A stretch of DNA of 64,000 bases, from contig CAUEFI010000009.1 in the NCBI GenBank assembly GCA_958477305.1, positions 61,600 through 125,599 of the forward strand, in the 5' to 3' direction. Positions 1 through 8,039 of the stretch are shown piece by piece. Within the stretch, counting starts at the first letter, position 1, and every line of letters begins with the position of its first letter. The stretch comes from HGM12998 sp900756495. GTDB taxonomy: Bacteria; Bacillota; Clostridia; Oscillospirales; Oscillospiraceae. The notes beneath the pieces were generated by a model. It saw only the letters and a list, made by a program, of their open reading frames with translations. It searched no databases and had not been told where the DNA came from. Both the position numbers and the translations under genes were made by a program.

Positions 1-1
1 G

Positions 2-328
2 CTTTCTGAGGAGGCAGGGGCTGCCGTTCCCGTCGCTGCTGCGGTGGATTCCTCCGTCTTTACAACAGCTGAGGAGCAGGCGTTGATCAAAAATCTGGCT
101 CAGCTTCCGGAAGAGATACACCTAGCTGTCCGGGACTATGATCCATCCCGGGTCAACCGATACCTCATTGCTCTGGCAGGAGACTTTCACCGCTTCTATA
201 ATTCCTGCCATATCAAGGGGGAGGAAGAGCATATTTTAGCGGCCCGCCTTAAGCTGGCCGATACGGTTCGGGCGGTGATTGCCAACTGTCTGGAGCTAAT
301 CGGCGTGACCGCGCCGGAGAAAATGTAG
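2..328 (+). CDS. argS: Arginyl-tRNA synthetase, C-terminal end (partial)
   Basis: The reading frame is already open at the window edge, so the 5' part lies outside. The visible part is about 108 residues and matches the all-helical DALR anticodon-binding domain of class I arginyl-tRNA synthetase. The family ending is clear: the HRFYNSCHI and ARLKLADTVRAVIANCL segments, then a short GV tail. This domain recognises the tRNA-Arg anticodon loop in the cytoplasm. The catalytic HIGH and KMSKS regions are not in the window. The protein ends normally at a TAG, so nothing suggests truncation at this end. Confidence 0.93.
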   Translation, partial: LSEEAGAAVPVAAAVDSSVFTTAEEQALIKNLAQLPEEIHLAVRDYDPSRVNRYLIALAGDFHRFYNSCHIKGEEEHILAARLKLADTVRAVIANCLELIGVTAPEKM

Positions 329-601
329 GGATACCCCCGCATGGCTTGCGTAGCCTCAAAAAATGAACTATGTTAGGGATTTAGTGCCGTTGAGGCGACG
401 AGCGCTTATCAATCTGGAGAGGAATAAGGGGCTGCCGATAGACCGGACAAGTGTCCCGCATTTGAATACAGGGGAAAGAGAGGACACCGGAGCTGCCCCG
501 CAAGGGCTGTCCGGTGTCCTTGACATAAAATTAAAAACGTATTGAGAAATGGGTGAGAAACCGGAGGGGCCTTTATATAGGCAGGAGAAGCCATGGTTGC
601 C
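329..601. other. Intergenic stretch downstream of argS
   Basis: About 270 bases before the hyd promoter. I see no convincing gene. A 60-codon open frame on the plus strand (363-545) has no ribosome binding site and no recognisable content. The only clear structure is the hairpin at 481-520. The purine-rich bases between 380 and 480 could be a structured RNA, but I cannot match them to a known class. Confidence 0.4.
481..520 (+). terminator. Strong hairpin, probable end of the argS transcript
   Basis: AGGACACCGGA (481-491) pairs with TCCGGTGTCCT (510-520), and an inner GCCC/GGGC pair (495-498 with 504-507) extends the stem. It is followed by TTGACATAAAATT rather than a clean T-run, so it is a probable rather than textbook intrinsic terminator. 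Confidence 0.5.
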
Positions 602-630
602 TTTACAAAAGAACATTGGAGTGGTATTAT
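602..630 (+). promoter_or_regulatory. Sigma-A type promoter of the hyd maturation operon
   Basis: TTTACA at 602-607 and TATTAT at 625-630 are separated by exactly 17 bases. Transcription would start near 637 and produce a leader of about 130 nt before the first gene. Confidence 0.65.
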
Positions 631-654
631 ATAAAAAACATCGCTGACGCGGAA

Positions 655-743
655 GGGGAATACCCCCTGACGGGAAAGGGACGCAGAGAGAATTGCCCCA
701 TCAGGGGTTTATTTGGCGTACCCTTTCAGGGTGCGCCTTTTTT
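655..743 (+). promoter_or_regulatory. Leader RNA with competing pairings and an intrinsic terminator (possible attenuator)
   Basis: The terminator is complete: GGCGTACCCT (715-724), loop TTC, AGGGTGCGCC (728-737), then six T (738-743). It lies between the promoter and the first gene of its own operon. CCCCTGA at 664-670 can pair with TCAGGGG at 701-707, which leaves the terminator free. It can also pair with TCAGGG at 726-731, which opens the 3' arm of the terminator. A GGGG/CCCC hairpin (655-658 with 663-667) competes for the same segment. This is the design of a ligand- or protein-controlled switch. I cannot assign it to a known riboswitch class. Confidence 0.55.
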
Positions 744-767
744 GCGCGGCAGAAGGGAGAAGCGAGT

Positions 768-1043
768 ATGGAAGAAGAGAGAGTGGCCCTGCTGGGCCTG
801 GTGGTGGAGAATCCGGACTCGGTAGAGCCGCTGAATCAGCTGCTGCACCAATACAAGGACTATATTATTGGCCGGATGGGACTACCTTATCGACAGCGGG
901 GGGTAAGTATCATCAGCATCGTGCTGGACGCGCCGGGAAATGTCATCAGCAGCTTGTCGGGAAAGGCAGGAATGCTCGCCGGCGTGACTGCCAAAGCGGT
1001 GTACTCAAAAATGCCGGAGCGCCGGGATGAGAGCGCTGATTGA
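768..1043 (+). CDS. TM1266-family putative regulator of the iron-only hydrogenase system
   Basis: Ninety-one residues with the ferredoxin-like fold signature of the TM1266 family (NikR C-terminal-like). The hallmark is a segment of the form QRGVSIISIVLDAPGNVIS, followed by LSGKAGMLAGVTAKAVY. The family is found next to hydrogenase maturases and is presumed regulatory, but its ligand is not established. The ATG at 768 is chosen because AAGGGAG precedes it; an upstream in-frame start at 693 lies inside the terminator. The 3' end overlaps hydE by 17 bases, which suggests translational coupling. Confidence 0.85.
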   Translation: MEEERVALLGLVVENPDSVEPLNQLLHQYKDYIIGRMGLPYRQRGVSIISIVLDAPGNVISSLSGKAGMLAGVTAKAVYSKMPERRDESAD

Positions 1044-2088
1044 CAGACTGGAGCGGGATGGAACCCTTGCTGCGGAGGAGTTTACAGTTTTAATCCAAAA
1101 CCGGAACGAGGAGCTGGCCCGGTATCTCTTTGAGAGAGCCGTAGCTTTGCGGAGGAAATATTACGGCGATGACATATATATTCGTGGACTTATTGAGTTT
1201 ACGAATTACTGTAAGAATGACTGCCTTTACTGCGGAATTCGCCGTTCCAACCGAAACGCGGACCGCTATCGCCTGAGCCGGGAGGAGATTCTGAATTGCT
1301 GCCGGGAGGGGTATGCCCTGGGCTACCGCACCTTTGTGCTCCAGGGAGGAGAAGATCCCTGGTACACACCGGAGCGGATCGCTGCGCTGGTGAAGGAGAT
1401 TAAGACATACTATCCGGACTGCGCTGTGACGTTGTCTGTAGGTGAACACTCCAGGGAAGTCTATCAACTCTGGTTTGATGCCGGAGCAGACCGTTATTTA
1501 CTGCGCCATGAGACTGCAAACAGCGCCCATTATCGAATGCTTCATCCCAGCTCCATGTCGCTGGAAAACCGGAAACGGTGTCTTTGGGATTTGAAGGAGA
1601 TCGGCTATCAAGTAGGGTGCGGCTTTATGGTGGGGACACCGGGACAGAGGGCGGAATACTTGGCGGAGGACCTGCAATTCATTCGGACGCTGGAGCCGGA
1701 TATGGTGGGTATTGGCCCGTTTATCCCTCAGCGTGATACGCCCCTGGGGGAGCAGGACGCTGGGAGTCTGGAACTGACGCTGTTCCTGTTGGGGCTTATC
1801 CGGCTTATGCTTCCAAACGTCCTTCTCCCTGCCACGACCGCCTTGGGAACCATCCACCCTCAGGGACGGGAGTTGGGCATTCAGGCTGGAGCCAATGTGT
1901 GTATGCCAAATCTATCTCCAGTAGGGGTACGGGAAAAATACGCACTCTATGACAACAAAATCTGCACGGGAGACGAAGCGGCTCAGTGCCGCAGCTGCCT
2001 GGAGAGCCGCATGCGATCTGTCGGCTGCAGGGTGGTGGTCCACCGTGGAGATCATAAAAATTTGACTGAAGGGGAAGTCCCGCACTGA
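1027..2088 (+). CDS. hydE: [FeFe] hydrogenase H-cluster radical SAM maturase HydE
   Basis: A 353-residue radical SAM enzyme. The cluster-binding CX3CX2C motif is at residues 62-69 (NYCKNDCLYC), followed by a (beta/alpha)8 barrel. The C-terminal SVGCRVVVHRGD segment is typical of HydE and separates it from biotin synthase. With HydG and HydF it builds the dithiomethylamine-bridged 2Fe subcluster of [FeFe] hydrogenase; HydE acts on the HydG-derived Fe(CO)2(CN)-cysteine species. Its start overlaps the TM1266-type gene and hydG follows 25 bases downstream. No hydrogenase structural gene is in the window, so the maturases act on enzymes encoded elsewhere. Confidence 0.96.
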   Translation: MRALIDRLERDGTLAAEEFTVLIQNRNEELARYLFERAVALRRKYYGDDIYIRGLIEFTNYCKNDCLYCGIRRSNRNADRYRLSREEILNCCREGYALGYRTFVLQGGEDPWYTPERIAALVKEIKTYYPDCAVTLSVGEHSREVYQLWFDAGADRYLLRHETANSAHYRMLHPSSMSLENRKRCLWDLKEIGYQVGCGFMVGTPGQRAEYLAEDLQFIRTLEPDMVGIGPFIPQRDTPLGEQDAGSLELTLFLLGLIRLMLPNVLLPATTALGTIHPQGRELGIQAGANVCMPNLSPVGVREKYALYDNKICTGDEAAQCRSCLESRMRSVGCRVVVHRGDHKNLTEGEVPH

Positions 2089-2113
2089 CCCGGAAGGAAA
2101 GGAAGGCATCGTC

Positions 2114-3529
2114 ATGTACAACCCAAAATCCATGAAAGCGGAGGAGTTCATTGACCATCAGGAGATCCTGGACAGCTTGGCCTATGCGGACGCGCATAAA
2201 ACCGACGGCCCGGTTATCGACGCTATTCTGGAGAAGGCCCGCCTGCGCAAGGGCCTCTCACATCGGGAGGCGTCTGTCCTGCTTGCCTGTGAGCTGGAGG
2301 ACCGGAATCAGGAGATCTATGCCCTGGCCGAGCAGATCAAGAAGGACTTTTATGGAAACCGCATTGTCATCTTTGCCCCTCTGTACCTCTCTAATTACTG
2401 TGTCAACGGGTGCCTCTACTGTCCTTACCACGCCAAGAACAGGCACATCGCCCGCAAGAAGCTGACCCAGGAAGAGGTTCGAGCCGAGGTGATTGCACTT
2501 CAGGATATGGGGCATAAGCGTCTGGCCATTGAGGCGGGCGAGGACCCGGTGAACAACCCCTTGGACTATATTCTCGAATGTATTGATACCATCTATTCCA
2601 TCAAGCACAAGAATGGAGCCATCCGCCGGGTGAACGTGAACATCGCCGCCGCTGCGGTGGAGGATTACCGCAGGCTTAAGGAGGCGGGAATTGGCACCTA
2701 CATCCTTTTTCAAGAGACTTACCATAAGGAGAGCTATGAAAGGCTCCATCCCACCGGCCCAAAGAGCAACTATGCCTATCACACCGAGGCCCATGACCGA
2801 GCTATGCAGGGGGGGATCGACGATGTGGGGCTGGGCGTTCTGTTTGGACTCGAGCTATACCGCTACGAATTTGCAGGCCTGCTGATGCATGCCGAGCATC
2901 TGGAAGCTGTTTTCGGCGTAGGGCCACACACCATCAGTGTCCCACGGGTGAAGCATGCCGACGACATCGATCCAGACGCGTTTGATAATGGTATTTCCGA
3001 TGAGATCTTTGCCAAGCTTACCGCCTGTATCCGGGTGGCAGTCCCCTATACGGGTATGATTATTTCAACCCGGGAGTCGGAAAAGGTGCGCGCCCGGCTG
3101 CTTCGTCTGGGGATCTCCCAAATCAGCGGCGGATCCCGCACCAGTGTGGGAGGATATACGGAAGCGGAGCGTCCCCACGATACGGAGCAATTTGATGTCT
3201 CGGACCAGCGCACGCTGGACCAGGTGGTGCGCTGGCTTATGGAGCTGGGCTACGTACCATCTTTCTGTACGGCCTGTTATCGGGAGGGCCGCACCGGCGA
3301 CCGCTTTATGTCGCTGTGCAAGTCGGGACAGATTCAGAACTGCTGCCTGCCCAATGCCCTGATGACATTGCAGGAATACCTGGAGGACTACGCCGCCCCT
3401 GAGACGAAGGCGGCGGGACAATCGGTGATTCAGCGGCAGATGGGGGACATCACAAACGAGAAAGTGCGGGCGATTGTGACCGAACGCCTGGAAAAGATTG
3501 TACAGGGCGAGCGGGATTTCCGTTTTTGA
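2114..3529 (+). CDS. hydG: [FeFe] hydrogenase H-cluster radical SAM maturase HydG
   Basis: A 471-residue tyrosine lyase that cleaves tyrosine to p-cresol and dehydroglycine. It supplies the CO and CN ligands of the H-cluster. The radical SAM motif CX3CX2C is at residues 96-103 (NYCVNGCLYC). The auxiliary-cluster motif CX2CX22C near the C-terminus begins at FCTAC and ends at the second cysteine of QNCC. Both motifs distinguish HydG from ThiH-like enzymes. It is the third gene of the operon, and its TGA is followed at once by the hydF ribosome binding site. Length and motifs are complete. Confidence 0.97.
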   Translation: MYNPKSMKAEEFIDHQEILDSLAYADAHKTDGPVIDAILEKARLRKGLSHREASVLLACELEDRNQEIYALAEQIKKDFYGNRIVIFAPLYLSNYCVNGCLYCPYHAKNRHIARKKLTQEEVRAEVIALQDMGHKRLAIEAGEDPVNNPLDYILECIDTIYSIKHKNGAIRRVNVNIAAAAVEDYRRLKEAGIGTYILFQETYHKESYERLHPTGPKSNYAYHTEAHDRAMQGGIDDVGLGVLFGLELYRYEFAGLLMHAEHLEAVFGVGPHTISVPRVKHADDIDPDAFDNGISDEIFAKLTACIRVAVPYTGMIISTRESEKVRARLLRLGISQISGGSRTSVGGYTEAERPHDTEQFDVSDQRTLDQVVRWLMELGYVPSFCTACYREGRTGDRFMSLCKSGQIQNCCLPNALMTLQEYLEDYAAPETKAAGQSVIQRQMGDITNEKVRAIVTERLEKIVQGERDFRF

Positions 3530-3540
3530 GGAGGTTGTTG

Positions 3541-4749
3541 ATGAGCGGCATGAATCAGACCCCAGCCGGTGAGCGGGTACATATCGCGTTTTTTGGCCGG
3601 CGGAATGCCGGAAAGTCCAGTTTGGTGAATGCCTTTACGGGTCAGGAACTGGCTATCGTTTCGGAAGTAAAGGGCACTACGACTGACCCGGTATATAAGG
3701 CGATGGAGCTGCTGCCCGTAGGCCCGGTGCAGATCATCGACACGCCGGGCATTGACGATGTAGGTGAGCTGGGAGAGCTGCGGATTCGTAAAACACGGCA
3801 GGTCCTGAACAAGTGCGACTTGGCGATTGTCGTAGCCGACGCAAGCGCTCCCCTGGGAAAGGCGGAAGAGGAGCTTATCGCTCTCGTGCAGGCAAAGCAG
3901 ATTCCCTATCTGCTTGTGTGGAATAAGGCCGATCTGCTGGATACCGTCCCGCAGGGAGAGAAAAACGTCCTGTGGGTGAGCGCCAGAACAGGACTGCACC
4001 TCCAAGAGTTAAAGGAGCAGGCGGCTGCCCTGGCTATGCAGAGGGAGCCGGCGCATCCTCTGGTAGCCGACTTGCTCTCAGAGGGAGATACAGTGGTACT
4101 GGTGGTGCCCATTGACAAGGCGGCGCCGAAGGGGCGCCTGATTCTGCCCCAGCAACAGACCATCCGCGATATTCTGGAGGCGGGAGCCTCCGCCCTGGTA
4201 TGCCGGGATACGGAACTGGCTGCTGTTTTGGATCAGATGCCTGCGCCGCCACGGCTGGTTATCACAGACAGCCAGGTCTTTGCTTGTGTGAATAAGGTCG
4301 TACCGCCCTCTGTTCCGCTGACCTCCTTTTCGATCCTGATGGCCCGCTATAAGGGGGATCTCTCCCTGGCAGTGGCCGGTGCGGCAGCGGTGAACAGGCT
4401 GAACGATGGGGACAGGGTGCTGATAGCTGAGGGCTGTACACACCACCGGCAGTGCGACGACATCGGTACGGTCAAGCTTCCCCGATGGATTCAGGAGTAT
4501 ACTGGCACAACGCCTTCGTTCACATTTGCCTCTGGTACGGAATTCCCGGATGACTTGTCGCCTTACCGGCTGGTCGTACACTGCGGGGCCTGCATGCTGA
4601 GAGAGCAGGAAGTGAAGTACCGCCTGGCCTGCTGCCGGGCTCAGGGTATCCCCGTGACAAACTACGGCATCCTCATTGCCTATCTCAATGGAATTCTTCC
4701 GCGTACGCTGGCCTTATTCCCAACTGTGGAAGCCCTGTTGCATGTCTGA
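3541..4749 (+). CDS. hydF: [FeFe] hydrogenase H-cluster maturation GTPase HydF
   Basis: A 402-residue scaffold GTPase that carries the 2Fe precursor and delivers it to the hydrogenase. The N-terminal GTPase domain shows G1 (GRRNAGKSS), G3 (DTPGID) and G4 (NKAD). The C-terminal domain has the cluster-binding cysteines: EGCTHH upstream and HCGACM downstream. The ATG at 3541 is preferred because GAGGAGG (3528-3534) sits six bases upstream; an earlier TTG at 3526 would overlap hydG without a Shine-Dalgarno site. It is the last gene of the operon, facing the bidirectional terminator at 4908. Confidence 0.95.
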   Translation: MSGMNQTPAGERVHIAFFGRRNAGKSSLVNAFTGQELAIVSEVKGTTTDPVYKAMELLPVGPVQIIDTPGIDDVGELGELRIRKTRQVLNKCDLAIVVADASAPLGKAEEELIALVQAKQIPYLLVWNKADLLDTVPQGEKNVLWVSARTGLHLQELKEQAAALAMQREPAHPLVADLLSEGDTVVLVVPIDKAAPKGRLILPQQQTIRDILEAGASALVCRDTELAAVLDQMPAPPRLVITDSQVFACVNKVVPPSVPLTSFSILMARYKGDLSLAVAGAAAVNRLNDGDRVLIAEGCTHHRQCDDIGTVKLPRWIQEYTGTTPSFTFASGTEFPDDLSPYRLVVHCGACMLREQEVKYRLACCRAQGIPVTNYGILIAYLNGILPRTLALFPTVEALLHV

Positions 4750-4907
4750 CAACGGAGAGAGCTGTCCCTGTTTTTTGCGTCCCTGGTGAAAAGCTGTTTG
4801 GAGGCTACATTTGCACCCATTTTTGTTCTACAGATGCGGCGAAGAGCTCCCTTTTACCTTTTGGACTGATTTAGTGCTTACCTAACAATTCCTTCGTCGA
4901 AATACAC

Positions 4908-4943
4908 AGAAAAGCTCTACCCTTGAACAGGTGGAGCTTTTCT
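4908..4943. terminator. Bidirectional terminator between convergent hydF and sigma-partner genes
   Basis: AGAAAAGCTCTACC (4908-4921) pairs with GGTGGAGCTTTTCT (4930-4943) around an 8-nt loop. The A/T-rich arms give a U-tract on either strand. It separates the hyd operon from the minus-strand sigma-factor pair. Confidence 0.85.
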
Positions 4944-4956
4944 ATGCTCTCTTTTA

Positions 4957-5658
4957 TTAGCTTATGATACAGGTCAACAAATTTTCCACTTCTTCAAGAG
5001 TGATATTGCGCATGTCAATGTCATAATTCACAGTGTCATACGAAAACTGCACCATGAAACTATCCTGCACGCTATAAATGAGGGCAGTCGTACCGTTGAT
5101 CTTCGACTCCTTTGGATTCTCACACAAAAAGAAGCAATCTCTAAGTGGTTCTTCATCAGCACAGATTGCGATTTTCACTTCTCCATCATTTTCCGTCAAA
5201 AATTCAAAGACATAATCGTGAGGAATATAATCTCCGCTCTTTGGAGCAGTCGGGACATCAATGGAATAGAACGCTGTTCGTTGGTAGGAAGCCGGTAACT
5301 TTTTTGTAAATTCCTCATAGCTCATGCCAATCGCCTGCTCAAATGCTTCCATTACAGTTTCCCATTCATCCGCAGAGATGTCGGTGTAATATGAGAGTTG
5401 GACATCCATATCCAGTTGCATGACATTGTCCACCTCATTTACCACCAGATTAGAGTTTCCTGGTTGCTCAATGGTTGTGCTGGGAGCTGTGCCAAGATGC
5501 TGGATTACAAAAATGCCAAAGACTGCGAAACACAGGCAGGCTGCCATAGCACCCCATTTGAACCAGATTGGCTTCTTAGCCTTTCGGTATTCTTTTGCCG
5601 CTCTGACATACTTCTCATTGATGTCGCCAAGGACTTCATATAATTTCTCGTTCGTCAT
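4957..5658 (-). CDS. Membrane protein, putative anti-sigma partner of the adjacent ECF sigma factor
   Basis: A 233-residue protein with a charged cytoplasmic N-terminus (about residues 1-34), one membrane helix (about residues 35-53, around AACLCFAVFGIFVIQ), and an extracytoplasmic C-terminal domain with no motif I recognise. Topology and position fit an anti-sigma factor that holds its sigma factor at the membrane. It overlaps the sigma gene by 4 bases (ATGA), so the two are translationally coupled. The role is inferred from context and layout; no zinc-binding ZAS motif (HX3CX2C) is visible. Confidence 0.6.
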   Translation of the reverse strand: MTNEKLYEVLGDINEKYVRAAKEYRKAKKPIWFKWGAMAACLCFAVFGIFVIQHLGTAPSTTIEQPGNSNLVVNEVDNVMQLDMDVQLSYYTDISADEWETVMEAFEQAIGMSYEEFTKKLPASYQRTAFYSIDVPTAPKSGDYIPHDYVFEFLTENDGEVKIAICADEEPLRDCFFLCENPKESKINGTTALIYSVQDSFMVQFSYDTVNYDIDMRNITLEEVENLLTCIIS

Positions 5659-6215
5659 AGTTCAAAGCCCCTCTCTAAAAGGTAGTTGTGTAGCTTAAGG
5701 CGAAGACGGTTCAGTGTCATTGATACAGCACCATCTTTCATACCATGACGGACAGCAATTTCTGAAATGCTATCGGTGTACCAGTATCGGCTGATAAAAA
5801 TGCTTCTTTTCTTTGGTGAAAGACTATCCAGAAATGTATCAATGGCTTTCGTGAGTTCAGTTTGGTCAAATGCCTGTTCAACATCATCCTTGCCAGATAC
5901 CAGATCTGACAGTTCCTCCAGAACCACAGGCAATTCTCCACCGCCTCGTTTGTTGGCTGTATTGCGTCTATACCTGTTAAACGACAGGTTTCTTGTGATT
6001 TTTCCAAGGAATGTGGACAGAATGCTTGGCTTGTGGGGCGGCATGGAGTTCCATGCGTTTAAGTATGTATCGTTGACACATTCTTCAGCATCTTCCTGAT
6101 TGCTCAGTATGTTCATAGCAATCGAGGTACAGTAGTTTCCGTATTTGTCAGATGTGGCAGGGATGGCCTGATCGTCCCTGTCCCAGTATAGCTGGACGAT
6201 CTGTGCATCATCCAT
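5655..6215 (-). CDS. ECF-type RNA polymerase sigma-70 family factor
   Basis: A 186-residue factor. Region 2 is in the N-terminal half (QEDAEECVNDTYLNAWN) and region 4 in the C-terminal half, with a helix-turn-helix around SISEIAVRHGMKDGAVSMTL. It is intact, unlike the related decayed gene at 17466-18010. It directs RNA polymerase to an unknown regulon, probably under control of the coupled membrane protein downstream. I see no consensus sigma-A promoter upstream, only a possible extended -10 on the minus strand near 6316, so autoregulation is possible. Confidence 0.88.
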   Translation of the reverse strand: MDDAQIVQLYWDRDDQAIPATSDKYGNYCTSIAMNILSNQEDAEECVNDTYLNAWNSMPPHKPSILSTFLGKITRNLSFNRYRRNTANKRGGGELPVVLEELSDLVSGKDDVEQAFDQTELTKAIDTFLDSLSPKKRSIFISRYWYTDSISEIAVRHGMKDGAVSMTLNRLRLKLHNYLLERGFEL

Positions 6216-6560
6216 CCGTTTTCACCTCACTTCCTTATTTACTCTTTCACCTATATACACAACTTTTGAACTCAAATCTCACACATTTTTTAAAAATTTT
6301 TCTATCCCATAATACCACATTGTCATCGCTGCCGCATACAAAAGCAGGACTACCATCTAGTTCTGAATGATCGTCCTGCCTGCCCAAAGGGCATGCTTGC
6401 TGTTTGGTGAAACCGACGGAGTTTGGGCCATCACTACTTATCTTAAAAAGGGACGCGAAGAGTATCCGCTTGCATTTTTAGTACAGACTATGATATACTA
6501 TCACCCAATTAACGAACGAATGAACTGCCCGCATATGATATGAGGAGGAATCACGTCGCC
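6216..6560. other. Divergent intergenic region between ECF sigma and methyltransferase genes
   Basis: About 345 bases with no gene that I can support. It contains an AT-rich block (6270-6305) upstream of the sigma gene, an inverted repeat of GCAGGAC with GTCCTGC (about 6343-6381) that may be a weak terminator or operator, and the plus-strand promoter at 6470-6499. Confidence 0.4.
6470..6499 (+). promoter_or_regulatory. Promoter of the homocysteine methyltransferase-like gene
   Basis: TTGCAT (6470-6475) and TATACT (6494-6499) with an 18-base spacer. The predicted start lies about 55 bases before the ATG. Confidence 0.5.
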
Positions 6561-7802
6561 ATGGACAGCAACGGCTTATCCTTGCCCCTTTTGTTGGACG
6601 GAGCTACAGGCACTCAACTGCAGGAGCGGGGAATGCCCATGGGCGCCTGTACCGAGCAGTGGGTGCTTGAACACCCGGAGGTACTGGTTGGGCTGCAGAG
6701 GGAATATGTGGACGCGGGGACCCAGGTGCTGTTGGCCCCTACCTTTGGGGCCAACAGGATAAAACTGGGGCAGCGCGGAATTCAGGGGCAGGTGGCCAGC
6801 TATAACCGGCAGCTTGCCACCCTCTCGCGGGAGGCTGCGGACGGCCGGGCGCTGGTGGCCGCCGATATGGCTCCCACCGGACTTTTTATTGTCCCCTTTG
6901 GCGAGAGCAGCTTTGAGGATTTGGTGTCGATATACGCCGAACAGGCGGAGGCGCTGAAGGACATGGTGGATCTGTTTTTCCTGGAGACCACTATGACCAT
7001 GCCAGAGGCGCGGGCCGCCGTGCTGGCCGTTAAAAGCGTGTGCGACAAGCCAGTGTGGGTCTCCTTTACCTGTGATGAAAATGGCCGCACGCTGTCGGGA
7101 ACGGATGTATTGGCGGCGCTCATTGTCATGCAGGGCATGGGGGTGTCCGCCTTCGGCCTCAACTGCTCCACTGGTCCGGAGGCCATGCTGGAGCAGCTGG
7201 AAAGGCTTACGCCTTACGCCACCGTACCCCTGATTGCCAAGCCCAATGCGGGTCTGCCCCAGGTAACCGATGGAAGGGCCGTCTATCACTGTCCGCCGGA
7301 GGACTTTGCCGCCTGTGTACCGGATATGGCAAAGGCAGGAGTACGAATTTTCGGCGGCTGCTGCGGCACGACGCCTGCCCATATAGCCGCCCTGCGGAAG
7401 GCGGTAGGACAGGTGGATTTCACCGCTTTTCTTCCGCCGGAACGGGATCCCGACGTCATCCCCTGCGCCAGCGAGAAGGAGGCCCGGTTTATTACCCCCG
7501 ATGTGGATGTGGGTGAGACCATTGCATGCACGCCCGATCTGATGGAGGACATTCTGGAGGCTGAGGAGGAGTGCCCTCAGGGGGCCTTGAAAATTGCTGT
7601 CCTGGAGGAGGACGACGTTGCCATATTTGCCGAGAACCAGTATGTGGTGAAGGATGCGCTGTGCCTGTGGTCTGATGTGCCCGAACTGCTGGAGGAGGCC
7701 CTGCGTGTCTATCAGGGGCGGGCTTTCTGGGATGGCACCGGAGATCTGGAACCTGAATTTTTGAAGCAGATGTGTCGGAAATACGGTCTGGTACTGCTGT
7801 GA
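6561..7802 (+). CDS. Homocysteine S-methyltransferase family protein
   Basis: A 413-residue protein. Residues about 1-290 form the homocysteine S-methyltransferase (MetH N-terminal/BHMT-like) barrel: LLDGATGTQLQERG at the start, the zinc cysteine in GLNCSTGP, and the zinc cysteine pair in GGCCGTTPAH. It should transfer a methyl group to homocysteine, but the methyl donor is not clear from sequence. The C-terminal region of about 110 residues is acidic and is not part of the standard domain. ATG 6561 is chosen over 6540 because GAGGAGG (6542-6548) lies upstream, with a rather long 12-base gap. It is monocistronic, between its own promoter and a terminator. Confidence 0.82.
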   Translation: MDSNGLSLPLLLDGATGTQLQERGMPMGACTEQWVLEHPEVLVGLQREYVDAGTQVLLAPTFGANRIKLGQRGIQGQVASYNRQLATLSREAADGRALVAADMAPTGLFIVPFGESSFEDLVSIYAEQAEALKDMVDLFFLETTMTMPEARAAVLAVKSVCDKPVWVSFTCDENGRTLSGTDVLAALIVMQGMGVSAFGLNCSTGPEAMLEQLERLTPYATVPLIAKPNAGLPQVTDGRAVYHCPPEDFAACVPDMAKAGVRIFGGCCGTTPAHIAALRKAVGQVDFTAFLPPERDPDVIPCASEKEARFITPDVDVGETIACTPDLMEDILEAEEECPQGALKIAVLEEDDVAIFAENQYVVKDALCLWSDVPELLEEALRVYQGRAFWDGTGDLEPEFLKQMCRKYGLVLL

Positions 7803-7827
7803 CAGAGGGTTGAATACCATATGTTCA

Positions 7828-7852
7828 GAGGCCGCTGCGGCGGCCTCTTTTT
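7828..7852 (+). terminator. Intrinsic terminator of the methyltransferase gene
   Basis: GAGGCCGC (7828-7835), loop TGCG, GCGGCCTC (7840-7847), then a T-run. Confidence 0.88.
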
Positions 7853-7897
7853 ATGCCTGACTGTCGAAATTCACAAAAAGAAAGTTTGTTTTTTGTA

Positions 7898-7926
7898 TTG
7901 ACGGATACTCCAAGATACGGTATTAT
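7898..7926 (+). promoter_or_regulatory. Promoter of nrdD
   Basis: TTGACG (7898-7903) and TATTAT (7921-7926) with a 17-base spacer. The -10 element overlaps the first NrdR-like box. Confidence 0.7.
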
Positions 7927-7965
7927 ATTTGTGTTCGGCAAGGAAAGAAACACAAGATATAGTAC
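7919..7965 (+). promoter_or_regulatory. Pair of NrdR-box-like operators
   Basis: The site at 7950-7965 (ACACAAGATATAGTAC) matches 13 of 16 positions of the NrdR consensus ACACWATATMTWGTGT. An upstream degenerate site at 7919-7934 keeps mainly the right half (TTGTGT). The two are 31 bases apart, three helical turns, which is the spacing seen for NrdR box pairs. NrdR would repress nrdD-nrdG when dATP is high. Confidence 0.6.
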
Positions 7966-7986
7966 TGCTTTCTTGACAAACTTTTT

Positions 7987-8009
7987 CGCCCCGAAGAAGG
8001 GCGTTTTTT
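7987..8009 (+). terminator. Terminator-like hairpin inside the nrdD leader
   Basis: CGCCC (7987-7991), 7-nt loop, GGGCG (7999-8003), then six T. It lies downstream of the nrdD promoter and upstream of its ATG, so it could attenuate nrdD transcription. The stem is only 5 bp, so leakiness is expected. Confidence 0.5.
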
Positions 8010-8039
8010 GACGTATAGCTGGAGAGGGGAGCACAAAAG

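Noticed and set aside
363..545. A 60-codon ORF downstream of argS
   Set aside because: It has no ribosome binding site, runs through a terminator-like hairpin, and shows no coding character.
655..710. Cyclic-di-GMP (GEMM) riboswitch in the hyd leader
   Set aside because: A GGAAAGGGACGCA-like string is present, but the second GEMM helix and its conserved bases are missing.
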